A stretch of 64,000 bases of DNA from Amoebophrya sp. A120 (Eukaryota > Sar > Dinophyceae > Syndiniales > Amoebophryaceae): the NCBI GenBank assembly GCA_905178155.1, contig CAJINV010000021.1, forward strand, positions 850,449 to 914,448, in the 5' to 3' direction. This document shows, in pieces, positions 21,031 through 32,100 of the stretch. Position 1 is the stretch's first letter; every line of letters starts with the position of its first letter. The translations under genes were made by a program, and so were the position numbers. Under the pieces are notes generated by a model. It searched no databases and was not told the origin of the DNA. It saw only the letters and a list, made by a program, of their open reading frames with translations.

Positions 21031-23536
21031 CTACGGCGGATCATAATCGCTTCGCTCGATTGAATCATCTTCAAGGATCCTCTCAAGCGAGAGTAGCTGA
21101 CTTAAGAAATGCGCGTTCGTGAGAATTCCGAGGCGGCTGCGACTCACGTGGTCGATCGCTTGCGCCGCTTTCCAGCGGCAGTGGTGCATGAGAAACCCTA
21201 CCACCACAGCACAACTGCGGTTAATCCCGTTGATGCAGTGCACAAGCACGTTCCTTTTCGATTTCGCTTTCGACGAGCTCGCCCCGGTTGGCAGCTTACT
21301 TTCTGCAGAGTCAGGCTTTGTAATTGCCCCGGCAGTACTAGACGCAGGCGAATTTTCTACCGGCCCCCGCGCGGCCGTTTTAATTATATCGGACGTGGTG
21401 GATCCTCCGCCTCCGGTCCGCGAGCCTAGAAGACTCGAAAATGAAACAGTCTTCGCGCGTCCAGTCAACGGCCCTTCGTACCGCTCTCCATCCCGCGCGA
21501 TTTCAGGAGTTGATGCAGAAGTTCTTGGAACGGTGGTTGTAGTTCCAGTTGTTCCGTGGAGGTCATTTTCTTTCGGTGTTCTTGCAGCAGAAGCAGAAGG
21601 GAGTACTCTTTCTTCTACTCCACCTTCTTCCAGCTGCTCGTGTGGTCCACCACTTGCAGCTCCCGTCGAAGAACATGATAGTACCGACTCGGGACCACGA
21701 TGAGATGATCCTTCTCCTCGCCCGCCCAACAGCACTTCCGATTTCAGGTACTGGCTAACGCGAATGCAATCCGTCGCAATGTTGTAGGTTCTATCGTCGC
21801 GCGCAGCGATCTCCAGGTAGTGGAGTCTCTTGGTCCTCGCATCCGCTGTTCTAGTTTGCCGATGTTCTAGGTAATTTCGGTAGAAATTACCCGCGCTCCC
21901 AACATACTCCAGCAGCATCTGGTCGGAGTACAGCTGTCCATTGGCGAGCTTCTCAAGGCTGGACAGCTGCTGCATCTTGCTATCGTCTTTATTTGCAAGA
22001 TGATTTTTTTTGCTCGGCGACGATGCATTCATTGTTGACGACCCGGATGCTGTGCGATCTTCCGGCGCTCCAGCAATGGTTCCTGAACTTGCTTCTTCTA
22101 TCGCATCTGCTTCCGCTGTTTTGCGGGACGTCGCGGTGAGGCAGACCTGCTCCGCCGAAGCTCCGTCGTCTCGTCCTGTCGCTGCAATGGCCGTGCTGGT
22201 GCCAGTGGCACGATCTGGCGCGGCTAAGAACTCAGGAGCTGATACAAAAACTTTCCCTTGCGCAGGAGTTGTTCCTGCGGTCTTCTCCTCGTTTGCCGCT
22301 TGTAGTGTTCTACTTCCCGACGTAGTTGTACAAGAACCAGGAGCGGCACCAGGCTCCTTCGACGGAGAGGACGTGGCCGTCTTTGATGTTTCATCAGGGT
22401 CTAAAATCGTCGATACAGATACCCGAATGTCCGGAATTTGCTCGAAACGCCGCCCCGTGCCGAAACTTCTTCTGCTAAATCCCAGTGTCGAACTTTGGTC
22501 CAAGTGAACTACATTGGTGCCACTCGTAAACATCGTCTGACTCTGGTCCAAGTTATCCTCGAGGCTGCTTGTCGAAGCACCAGAGGTGGCTTGAGCTTGT
22601 TTATTCAGCAGAAGTTGCTGCTGCTCATTGTCACGACCTGCTGAAGTTGTTGGTGGAGGACCTGCTCCAGCTATTTCTTGATTGCATGATGGGACCGCCA
22701 TTGGAGGCGGTCGTCCGGTAGCAGAACTGATGCCAGAATGCGCTGCATTGTCCTCGTCGCGGATCCGCTGCAAAAGCCTCACTTGCTGAACCTCTTTTAG
22801 CAACAGATGGAGACTACCCCCTGCCATGTTGACAACTGTGTCAATATCCAAGCGCCGCAACATATGGTATCAAAAAATTGCGTTCTTTAGCGTTCTCCCT
22901 GGCGATGAAATTTGTCTTGCTGCTGTCGGGCCGCAAATAAGGGGGCAAAAATATTAAGAGTCGGGACAAAAATTCGTAGTTCTGTATTGCACAACATGCA
23001 TATTATACATAGTCACTATTTGTCTTCCTCTTCGCAAAGTAACTGCGGTAATGTGTAATAAGTACGTGAAAAAGAACGCTGACGCTGACACTTTTTTCTC
23101 TGTGATACAACAGGTGAAAATCCACTGCAGCATACAGGTTGGACAGGTAGATCACCACTTACTTATCCACAGTAAATTTCCCGCACACGTACGAATGCGG
23201 TCTCTGCATGGCAAACCTTGGCTTCAATCCTAGTTTAGCACGACAAATGTCAACTCAGTTGAAATTTTTGAAATTTGTGATGCATCTTGTACATGTACGG
23301 GAAATTTTTGTTGCATATTCCTCGTCCTCATACACCAGGTCTAGATCATTCGTCTCGAAAAACTTGCTGCTGCTCGGAACAAAATCTCCGGCTGCGGGCG
23401 GGGGTGAATCATCTCTGCTCTGCTGCAACTCCAACACTGCTCGTTCGCGTCTTTCGACAAGGATACGGTCGCCATTCGCGTCAATCAACGCTTGCAGGTC
23501 GGAAACAATAGTAGAAGCGGTTGCTGTGGCGGCCAT
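21031..23536 (-). CDS. Dual-specificity protein phosphatase with a large low-complexity insert, 698 aa
   Basis: ATG at 23536 (MAATATASTIVSDLQ). After removing introners at 23164-23317 (J) and 22863-23107 (N) the protein reads YEDEEVVIYLSNLYAAVDFH then LLRRLDIDTVVNMAGG, the classic first part of a DSP fold. The coding length is 2,097 nt, divisible by three. About 400 residues rich in Ser, Thr, Ala and Gly follow, with an ordered piece DDRTYNIATDCIRVSQYL (candidate general-acid Asp). Near residue 625 lies the catalytic loop VHCINGINRS, matching HCxxGxxRS, followed by a typical helix (AVVVGFLMHHCRW, AIDHVSRSR). It should hydrolyse phosphotyrosine/phosphoserine/threonine. The insert splits the domain, which is unusual. 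The catalytic signature is intact. Confidence 0.88.
22863..23107. mobile_element. Introner element, family N (single copy here)
   Basis: 245 bp. Ends TATGGTATCAAAAAATTGCG and the mirror of TATCACAGAGAAAAAAGTG share AAAAAA and GCGTTC blocks; the TIR is decayed. Exact TSD CAACA at 22858 and 23108. Excision joins VDFHL to LRRLDID in frame inside the phosphatase domain. Confidence 0.8.
23164..23317. mobile_element. Introner element, family J
   Basis: 154 bp. TIR TATCCACAGTAAATTTCCCG against CGGGAAATTTTTGTTGCATA, with GTACATGTACGG. TSD TTACT/TTCCT, one mismatch. Excision reads DEEVVIYLSN, restoring the phosphatase. Confidence 0.9.
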
Positions 23537-23639
23537 CGGCAGAAGATTTGATTTATCAATTTCTTGATCTTCGATGCGGCTGCCTTTTTGTGATAAATCT
23601 CTACCATGACTAGTTATAAGTCAGAAAACCCATTATTTA

Positions 23640-23880
23640 ATAGTATCCCGCAATAAAAACAAACAATAGAAACGAAAAACAAAAACAAAGAATGAAAACG
23701 AAAAACGAAAACAAAGAATGGAAACAAAGAATGGAAACGAAAAACGAAAACAAAGGATGGAAACGAAAAACGAAAACAAAGAATAGAAACGAAAAACGAA
23801 AACAAAGAATGAAAACAAAGAATGAAAAAAAAAAACAAAAACAAAGAATAGAAACGAAAAACAACAACAACGAAATGCAG
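23640..23880. repeat. Purine-rich simple repeat
   Basis: About 240 bp of irregular GAAAAC/AAAGAATG repeats (ACGAAAAACGAAAACAAAG) with almost all purines on the plus strand. Long open frames in it are artefacts of composition. Confidence 0.9.
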
Positions 23881-23884
23881 ACAA

Positions 23885-24640
23885 AGTGCCCAAGCTTCTA
23901 AGCGGCGAAGCCTCGAAACGATGAGGCCTCGAAACGCCGAAGGAAGCGGCGAAGCCGCGAAGCCTCGAAGCAGCGAAGCCTCGAAGCAGCGAAACCTCGA
24001 AGCAGCGAAGCTTCGAAGCGGCGAAGCCTCGAAGCAGCAAAGCCGCGAAGCATGCAGCGCAGCCCCGAAGCAGCGCAGCCCCGAAGCAGCGAAGCCCCGA
24101 AGCAGCGAAGCCTCGAAGCAGCGAAGCCTCGAAGGAAGCAGCGAAGCCTCGAAGCAGCGAAGCCCCGAAGCAGCGAAGCCTCGAAACAGGGAAGCCTCGA
24201 CGAAGCAGCGAAGCCTCGATGAAGCAGCGAAGCCTCGATGAAGCAGCGAAGCCTCGAAGCAGCGAAGCCTCGAACAAGCAGCGAAGCCTCGAACAAGCAG
24301 CGAAGCCTCGAACAAGCAGCGAATCCTCGAACAAGCGGCGAAGCCTCGAACAAGCGGCGAAGCCTCGATGCCCCGAAGCCCCGAAGCAGCAAAGCCTCGA
24401 AGCAGCGAACCCTCGAAGCAGCGAACCCTCGAAGCAGCGAAGCAGCGAAGCCCCGAAGCGGCGAAGCCCCGAAGCGGCGAAGCCTCGAAGCGGCGTAGCC
24501 TCGAAGCGGCCGGCGAAGCCTCGAAGCAGCGAAGCCTCGAAGCAGCGAAACCTCGAAGCAGCGAAGCCTCGAAGCAGCGAAGCCTCGAAGCAGCGAAGCC
24601 CCGAAGCAACGAAGCCCCGAAGCCTCGAGGCGGGGCAACA
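23885..24640. repeat. 16-bp minisatellite (GAAGCCTCGAAGCAGC)
   Basis: About 45 units of GAAGCCTCGAAGCAGC and close variants (GAAGCCCC, GAAGCGGC, GAACAAGC). Each unit is two 8-mers GAAGCNNC. Because 16 is 1 more than a multiple of 3, all three frames cycle through the same peptide and stay open on both strands, so the open frames here carry no evidence of a gene. Confidence 0.93.
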
Positions 24641-24689
24641 ACGTGCGAAACGAAACTAACCTCGAAACACGAGCCGGCGCCAGGTCGTG

Positions 24690-27050
24690 GCCAGAGGAAG
24701 CCTGCCAAGCCGGTGCCAGATCATGCATGGCCAAGCCTGCCAGCCGGTGCCACATCATGGCCAAGCCGATGCCAGATCATGGGGTAGCCGGTGCCAGGTG
24801 GGTCGTGGCCAAGCCGGTGCCAGGTCATGGCCAAGCCGGTGCCAGATCATGGCCAAGCCGGTGCCAGATCATGGCCAAGCCGGTGCCAGATCATGGCCAA
24901 AACCTGCCAAGCCGGTGCCAGGTCATGGCCAAGCCGGTGCCAGATCATGGCCAAGCCGGTGCCAGATCATGGCCAAAACCTGCCAAGCCGATGCCAGGTC
25001 ATAGCCAAGCCGGTGCCAGATCATGGCCAAGCCGGTGCCAGGTCGTGGCCAAGCCGGTGCCAGATCATGGCCAAAGCCTGCCAAGCCTGTGCCAAATCAT
25101 GGCCAAGCCTGCCGGTGCCAGATTATGGCCAAGCCTGCCAGCCGGTGCCGGGTCGTGCCCAAGCCGATGCCAGATGCTGGCCAAGCCGGTGCCAGGGCAG
25201 GCCGTGCCAAGGCTGGCGCCAGATCATGGCCAGAGCCTGCCAAGCCGGTGCGAGATCATGGCCAAGCCTGCCAGCCGGCCGGTTCCGGATCATGGCCAAG
25301 CCGCCCGGTGCCAGGTCGTGGCCAAGCCGGTGCCAGACTGTGGCCAAGCCGGTGCCAGATCATTGCCAAGCCTGCCGGTGCCCGGTCGTGGCCAAGCCCG
25401 CCGCCCGGTGCCAGATCATGGCCAAAGCCTGCAAAGCCCGCCGGCGCCAGATCATGGCCATGCCGGTGCCAAATCATGGCCGAGGCGGTGCCAGGTCGTG
25501 GCCAGGCGAAGCCGGTGCCAGGTCGCGGCCAAGCCGGTGCCAGATCATGGCCAAAGCCTGCCAAGCCGATGCCAGGTCATGGCCGGGCCGGTGCCAGATC
25601 ATAACCAAGCCGGTGCCAGGTCGTGGCCAAGCCGATGCCAGATCATGGCCAAAACCTGCCAAGCCGGTGCGTGCCACATGCATCATGGCCAAACCGGTGC
25701 CAGATCAGCGCAATGCCTGCCGGTTCCAGATCATGGCCAAAGCCTGCCAAGATGGTGCCAGATCATGGCCAAGCCGGTGCCAGATCATGGCCACGCCGCT
25801 TCCAGATCATGGCCACCCCGCCCGGTGCCAGATCATGGCCCAGCCGGCGCCAGATCGTGGCAAAGCCTGCCGGTGCCAGGTCGTGGCCAAGCCGGTGCCA
25901 GATCATGGCCAAAGCCTGCCAACTCGGTGCCAGGCCGTGGCCAAGCCGGTGCCAGATCATGACCAAAGCCTGTCGGGCCGGTGCCAGATCATGGCCAAAC
26001 CTGCCAGCGCTCGGTCGCATGCCAGATCATGGCCAAGCCTGCAAGCCAGCCGGTGCCAGGTCATGGCCAAGCCGGTGCCAGATCATGGCCAAGCCGGTGC
26101 CGGATCGTGGCCAAGCCGGTGCCAGGTCGTGGCCAGGCCGGCGCCAGAGAGATCATGGCCAAGCCCGCGCCTGATGAGATCAGGGCCAAGCCGGTGCCAG
26201 ATCATGGCCAAGCCGGTTCCAGGTCGTGGCCCAACCCGCCCTGTGCCACATCATGGCCAACCCGGCGCCAGATCATGGCCAAGCCGTCCGGTGCCAGGTC
26301 GCGGCCAGGCCGGCGCCACATCATGGCCAAGCCGGTGCCAGATGGATCACGGCCAAGCCGGTGCCAGGAAGGTCACGGCCAAGCCGGTGCCAGATCATGG
26401 CCAGGCCCGTGCCAGGTCATGGCCAGGCCGGTGCCACACCATGGCCAAGCCGGTGCCAGGTCGTGGCCAGGCCGGTCGCTTCCAGATCACGGCAAGGCCG
26501 GCGCTCGCTCAGGCCATGGCCCAGCCGGTTCCAGGTCATGGCAAAGCCGGGCCGGCTCCGGGTCGTAGCCGAGCCGAAGCCGGCGCCAAATCATGGCAAA
26601 GCCGGGGCCAGGTCATCTCATGACAAAGCCAAGCCGGTGCCAGATCATGCCCAAGCCGGTGCCAGGTCGTGGCCAAACCGGTGCCAGATGAATCATGGCC
26701 AAGCCTGCCTGCCTGTTCCAGAGAGAGCATAGCCAAACCGGTGAGGGATCATGGCCATGCCTGCAAGTGCCAGGCCGCGGCCAAGCCGGTGCCAAATCAT
26801 GGCCACGGCGGTGCCAGGTCGTGGCCACGCCGGTGCAAGGTCATGGCCGTGCCGGTGCCCGATCATGCCCAAGCCGGTGCCGGACCCTGGCCACGCCGGC
26901 CGCTGTCGGGCCCTGGCCAAGCCGGTGCCCGACCATGCCCGCCCCCCGCCGCCAGATCGCGGCCACGCCGGTGCCAGCGTGCAAGATGACGGCAAAGGCC
27001 AACCTGCCCGCCGCGCCGGCCGGTGCCGGATCGTGCCGAAGCCGTTCTGA
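24690..27050. repeat. 22-bp minisatellite (GCCAAGCCGGTGCCAGATCATG)
   Basis: Roughly 100 units of a 22-mer whose halves are GCCAAGCCGGT and GCCAGATCATG, with variants GTCATG, GTCGTG, CCTGCCAAGCC insertions and more decay toward 26900-27050. As 22 is also 1 more than a multiple of 3, long open frames occur in several frames (up to 610 codons on plus). I regard these as non-coding satellite-like DNA. Confidence 0.93.
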
Positions 27051-29167
27051 CGCTTTGAAAATCGCCGGCAGATGGGCCTGCCTGTGCTGAAGCGCCGACA
27101 ACGATTCTCTACAGAGACACGCTGAGTGCTGCTATTCATCTAGCGGAATACTATTAAGTCTGCAGGTTACTGGACACGGGAAGCGGGATAAGGCTAGTAT
27201 ATAGCAAAAAAATCCAAACAAATAGAACACGACGCATGAAGAAAAAAAGAGTCACGACGCGTACGAAGCTAAACGAGAGAATAAAATCACATGGAACAGA
27301 AGCAGAACAAAATTCTTCATAGTCGAATCCTCGCATGTTGGTGCCTCGCATGGTGCACTTTTTATTTCTTATCTTTGTAGTTGCAAGAAACAATATGAAT
27401 AAGAAAGCTTACGCTTTAGGTTTAGGTTCTTTAAGTTTATCTTTGCATAAACCTGTCTTGTTGATCTTTCCTGTCGAATGAAGGATTCGACACCTGTGGA
27501 GGTGCAACTCACGCGAGCTGCGGAGGTGCAAGCAAGTCACAATAAAATGTTGGCAGCGAGGCCGCGGAGCGAGCCTGATATTACAAGTACGACTACACCC
27601 CTTGTGTTTCTCCTCATGTATTTTAAGCATGCAAGTACTTGATTTTTGCTACAACTGTCTCCCGCTCCTTGCAATTAGTTTCAAGCGTATAATTATGTCA
27701 CTTAATACACTTTTTACACTCCCACTGTCAATGTTCTTGATGTATATCTGAAAGTCAAATTTGGAAAATCATTCCAAAGAACGAAGAGAACTGTTGAACC
27801 AAAAGCGACCAAGAGTGTGACGAACAGCCTACAAAAAGACGACAGAAATGCAATTCATTATACCAAAACCCTACCTGCTTCTATCAAGAAGGAATGAAAT
27901 CACATTCGCAAGAAGAAGAACACAGACTACAAAAAGACGACAGAAATGCAATTAATTATAAACCAAAACTATCTCGACCTGCTGGTGCTACCAAGACGGA
28001 AAGAAATCGCAAGAACATTGCAAAATTTAGAATTCAGGGTTTCAAATAAACCAAGAACCACAGGAGATGGAAAATTTTCATTTTGTATCAACAAGTGTTG
28101 GCAATGGCAATCAACAAAGAAAACAACTTTATTCTCGTAGAGATGTATCTTAAGACCAGACAGCAACATTTTTCTTTCACATTATTTACGTCCGTCGTTG
28201 GACTCGTAGTAGTCATCCTCCCTTTTAACAAAATGAAACTTTGAGCAAGATCGAGACAAAGCCAAAAAGAACCACTGGCTGCTATATTCCCATCATGTTC
28301 ATTCAAATATAGAAATACGACACGGAGCAGCCATAACATAATCCTCTAGTACCCTGCCATGCAAAAAAGAAAAATCCGCTTTATTTCTCTAGATATGAAG
28401 GACACGACTCTTCTGGCAGAAGAGCAGGATCATGAATTTTCGTGGTTTTTGAAATAGTACGTGAGATTTCTATTTCAACATTCATCGGAGCAGTATCACC
28501 GCCCTCTTTCTACTTCCAATAAATTCGTTGGGTCCACTACAACTACTACGACTAGTACCGCTAAGTACAATCTACCACCGCTGCCGCCGCGGCGTTGAAG
28601 GTGGTCTTTCGCTGGTGCGCATCGTGGAAGTAGATTCTCGTCGTTCTATGGAACTACGCGGTCCGTCGTTACGTGTATAATGATCAGAGCTTCGCCCAAA
28701 AATTGGCAGAGTTAATAGCTGTTCCTCGACGTCCCCGCCTCTGCTCCTTGTTGGGGCCGACGAGCGAGCTGGTATAAAAATATTGGGCTGCTTGTGGTCT
28801 ACTTCTTGTAGTGCAACATGTTGATCTGGATCTCCAAGTTGTGCCAGCAAGATGGAGGCAGCTTCCTGTACCACCACGTCCGTAGGTAGTCTTTTTGACG
28901 ACTATCATCACGAGGAAAAATAACGTCCCCACTTTGTTGCTAGTCAAGTCGGAAAGTAGTGTGCAACAGAAATAGGGAAGTTTTCGTTTTGGGAGTCACA
29001 TAACATCATGGCAAGTTTGTTCAGTTCTAGTATCCGTAGCGCAGTGCCGTTCAGCAAGGAAAGCCGCATCAGAAATAAGCCATCAGGTTTTATTTATCAT
29101 ATCCTGTAGTTTAATACACCAGCATCACAAATGTTAATGTTGCCGATGCAAATCTGCATGAGAAGAA
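27051..29167. other. AT-rich intergenic region
   Basis: No firm gene. The direct repeat ACAAAAAGACGACAGAAATG occurs near 27831 and 27930. A weak minus-strand candidate at 28572-28947 (AQLGDPDQHVALQEVDHKQP in one frame, a hydrophobic start GTLFFLVMIVV in another) could be a small secreted protein, but the frames do not join by an intron I can define. Confidence 0.4.
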
Positions 29168-32100
29168 CTAGCACTCTGGGGCGGGGGGGGACATTTTTGC
29201 ACAGAATATCGTGGTGGAAGTCTTGTTCGACATCTGCAAATTCATCTTTTCTCCTGCACTAGGGGCGAGGCCGCGACCTTTTTGCCCCCACGATCTACTC
29301 GGAGCGACGAGCTCTGATGTTTTCTTGATACTCCGCTCCGTTTTGGTATTATTTCTTGTGGGAAGTAGTTGTGGTGGCCCAGCAGGACGAGGATTCATCA
29401 TCGCGGCTGCGTGGAGGTCCTGCGAAACACTGTGCAGAAGCTCGTATCCACAGTAAATTTCACGTACACGACGCACAAATGCGGAGGTCTCTGCATGGCA
29501 AAACTTGGCTTCGATCCTAGTTTAGTATGCCAAGTTTCACACTTCAAATTGGGGCAATTTGTGTTGCATCTTGTACATGTACGGGAAATTTGTATTCTAT
29601 TGCATAGCTCGTCGTCGTCCTCGATAAGCCCAAAATGGGGCACTGGAACAGGTATAAGAGTGCACAACTCGACGTCCCCGCCCTCTCCCTAACAAATTTG
29701 TGTGGCATCATGAGCAGCTAAAGATAAAGAAACACCACCAGCAGAAGAAATGTAGTACTCTCTGCAACATGACGAAAATGATACAGTGCGTGCTGTTCTG
29801 AGTGCTGTAGCTTGTCGTGGTCAACATGCAAGAAGTTAGGGCTAAATACAAATGGATAAAATACGGTGCATAAATTGCGACTTTGCACGATAAACGAGGG
29901 GGAGCTGCAACCGCGGGACGAGTTGTGCAGTCTCATAAGCGGTAGGCTTCTACTATGGCGTTCTCAAACGTTAGTACGCTCTCAACTGTTACATGGGTTC
30001 TTTGTAATGCACAAGAACAGCAACAGTCAAAGGGGCAAGCTTGCTGCTTTCGCATCGCAGATTTGCCACAGATTTGCATGCTGTTTAGCCCTTCGGAGAT
30101 TTGTCATGCGTAGCCGCTTAAGGCGGATTAAGGCAGTTTTGCATGACAATTCTCAACTGATACAGTAACAGTTGAGAACTGTAACGTTTAAGAATTATCC
30201 CATACCCACAACCTCCGTCCGCAGTAGACATGAAGTCCCCCTCCTCGCCTGCACATGGTCGTCGTGTAACTTCTGCTACATGATGTTTATTGGCCTCGAT
30301 GGAACTCCTGCAAGAAACAGCTGCGTCTTTGCTCACCCTGCCACGAACGGAGCGGGAGCTCCCGTTGTCGAGAAGGGGAATGTTGTTTCGCCGTGTTTTA
30401 TCAATTACATTTTCGTCCTGCTCTTTAACACCGTCTTGCTGGTCAGGAACATCGCCTTTGTCTACTGATGTCTTGGGCTCCTGTCGCTGTTTGTTTTCCT
30501 CAACCCGCAGGCTGGTAAAATGCTCGTCTACTTCGTTGTTCATGTTCTTGACCCCCGGGGCGGGCGCAACACTTGGTTTAGTATAATCCACCGGCGCGCA
30601 GAAGGTGGACGACCTAGTGGTCCCCTGACTTACCTTATCCAGTGCAAAAGTTTGATATCGTACTACCCGTCGTGCTAACAATGCATCTAATTGCGAGATC
30701 ATTGCATGAAAATTAAATCGACAATTTTTTGCCTCCTGAATCAGCATCGCAAATTCCATTACCATTTTATAATTTTTTGAAGCAATAATTATCTTCACGA
30801 CTAGGACGATGGATTATGCTTTTGCATCTTCAATGCATACACCTGGACGCCCCCTGTAGTGATACTATTCCCCGCCGCAACATCTACCAGGCTCCTGCTG
30901 CTTTTCTTCTCGAATATGGAGACCTCCGACGGCTGCAAACTTCTACCTGCCGTGTGGTTCGGTTCGAGTTCGACTCCAGCACCCTGCCACGCGAAAGCTG
31001 GTAGGTGGTCTACTTCTTTTTGCCGTTCAAGTTCAACGTCCGTGACCTGCAGTTGCACCAGGTGCTCGCCGCCAGTAGTTGTACTATGACGAAGATGTGG
31101 TCGTCCAGTTGTGATGTAGTTTTTGTTGCTTGTTACGCTACAGTTTTTGTTGGTACTAGATTTTGGCATTAAGTTGATGTCCTGCTGACCGGCGCCATGA
31201 TTTTCGCCGATAAGGTGAAGCTCCCGTAGCTATCGCGAGGAAAAATCAATCCCCCCTTGTCATATTCACCAGGTACGTTCTCGGAAATTTGCGTTGCTCA
31301 TTTGCGACCACGAATCGCGTCTGTCACTGTCTTGCAAGAAGGCAATTCCAATTTCACAGGCTCCGCCGCATTATGCAGGAGGTTTGTCGTGCTGTTGGGC
31401 CTACAGCACGGACGATTTTCATGCTAAGCGCCTAGAAGGCCAAAGCCACTCTACTACTCAGGCTTGATATGGCTCTGCAGTCCTGCTCTCCGGCAAGACA
31501 AATCTCAAGATTTGTGCACGCAAATTATCCATCATCAGAAACTTCGTTTTGGTATGGGGAGGGGGGATTTTTTTTTCTTGTGATAGCGGCCACTGCTGGC
31601 TCCTCGCCATGACCTGAGAGGTGGAATTTTTATCTTCAGATGAAGTTGTTCTTCGATTGTTTATTGGTGCCGTCCTCGCCACGGGGGATGGAGCACTCCT
31701 GCAGCCTCCGCTGGCCTTGCTGCTTGCTCGGACAAAAACTGAATCAGAATTGTCGACGCCGGTGACTATTTTGCTCGGGTGAAAAACATCGGCCAAACAC
31801 GGATCGGGCCGGCAACGCAAGGCGTGCGAGTCGAACTTCATTTCGGCCTTCTTGGCTTCCCGCCAGGCCTCCGAAGATTTACGGGGGTTATCGTAGGTGA
31901 AGCTAATACGGGGGTTATCGAAGCTGGAAGATTTAGGGAGGTTATCGTAGAAGAAGCTCGTTTATGCAATTGCAAAAGTACTATCAACATACTCGCACTA
32001 AAATTGCAATATATGCATGTTCACAGATCTATCTTTGCACACGGCGCTAAGCAGGATTTATTTTTACATCAAATTCCATCTTGCATGCCTTCCAAATTTC

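Noticed and set aside
23614-24764. Minus-strand 364-codon frame rich in LRGFAASRLRCFEAS
   Set aside because: Produced by the 16-bp minisatellite and the purine tract; periodic and open in every frame.
24643-26623. Long open frames (up to 610 codons) as repeat-protein genes
   Set aside because: The 22-bp unit keeps all frames open on both strands, so the frames follow from repeat arithmetic, and no start context or flanking exon supports them.
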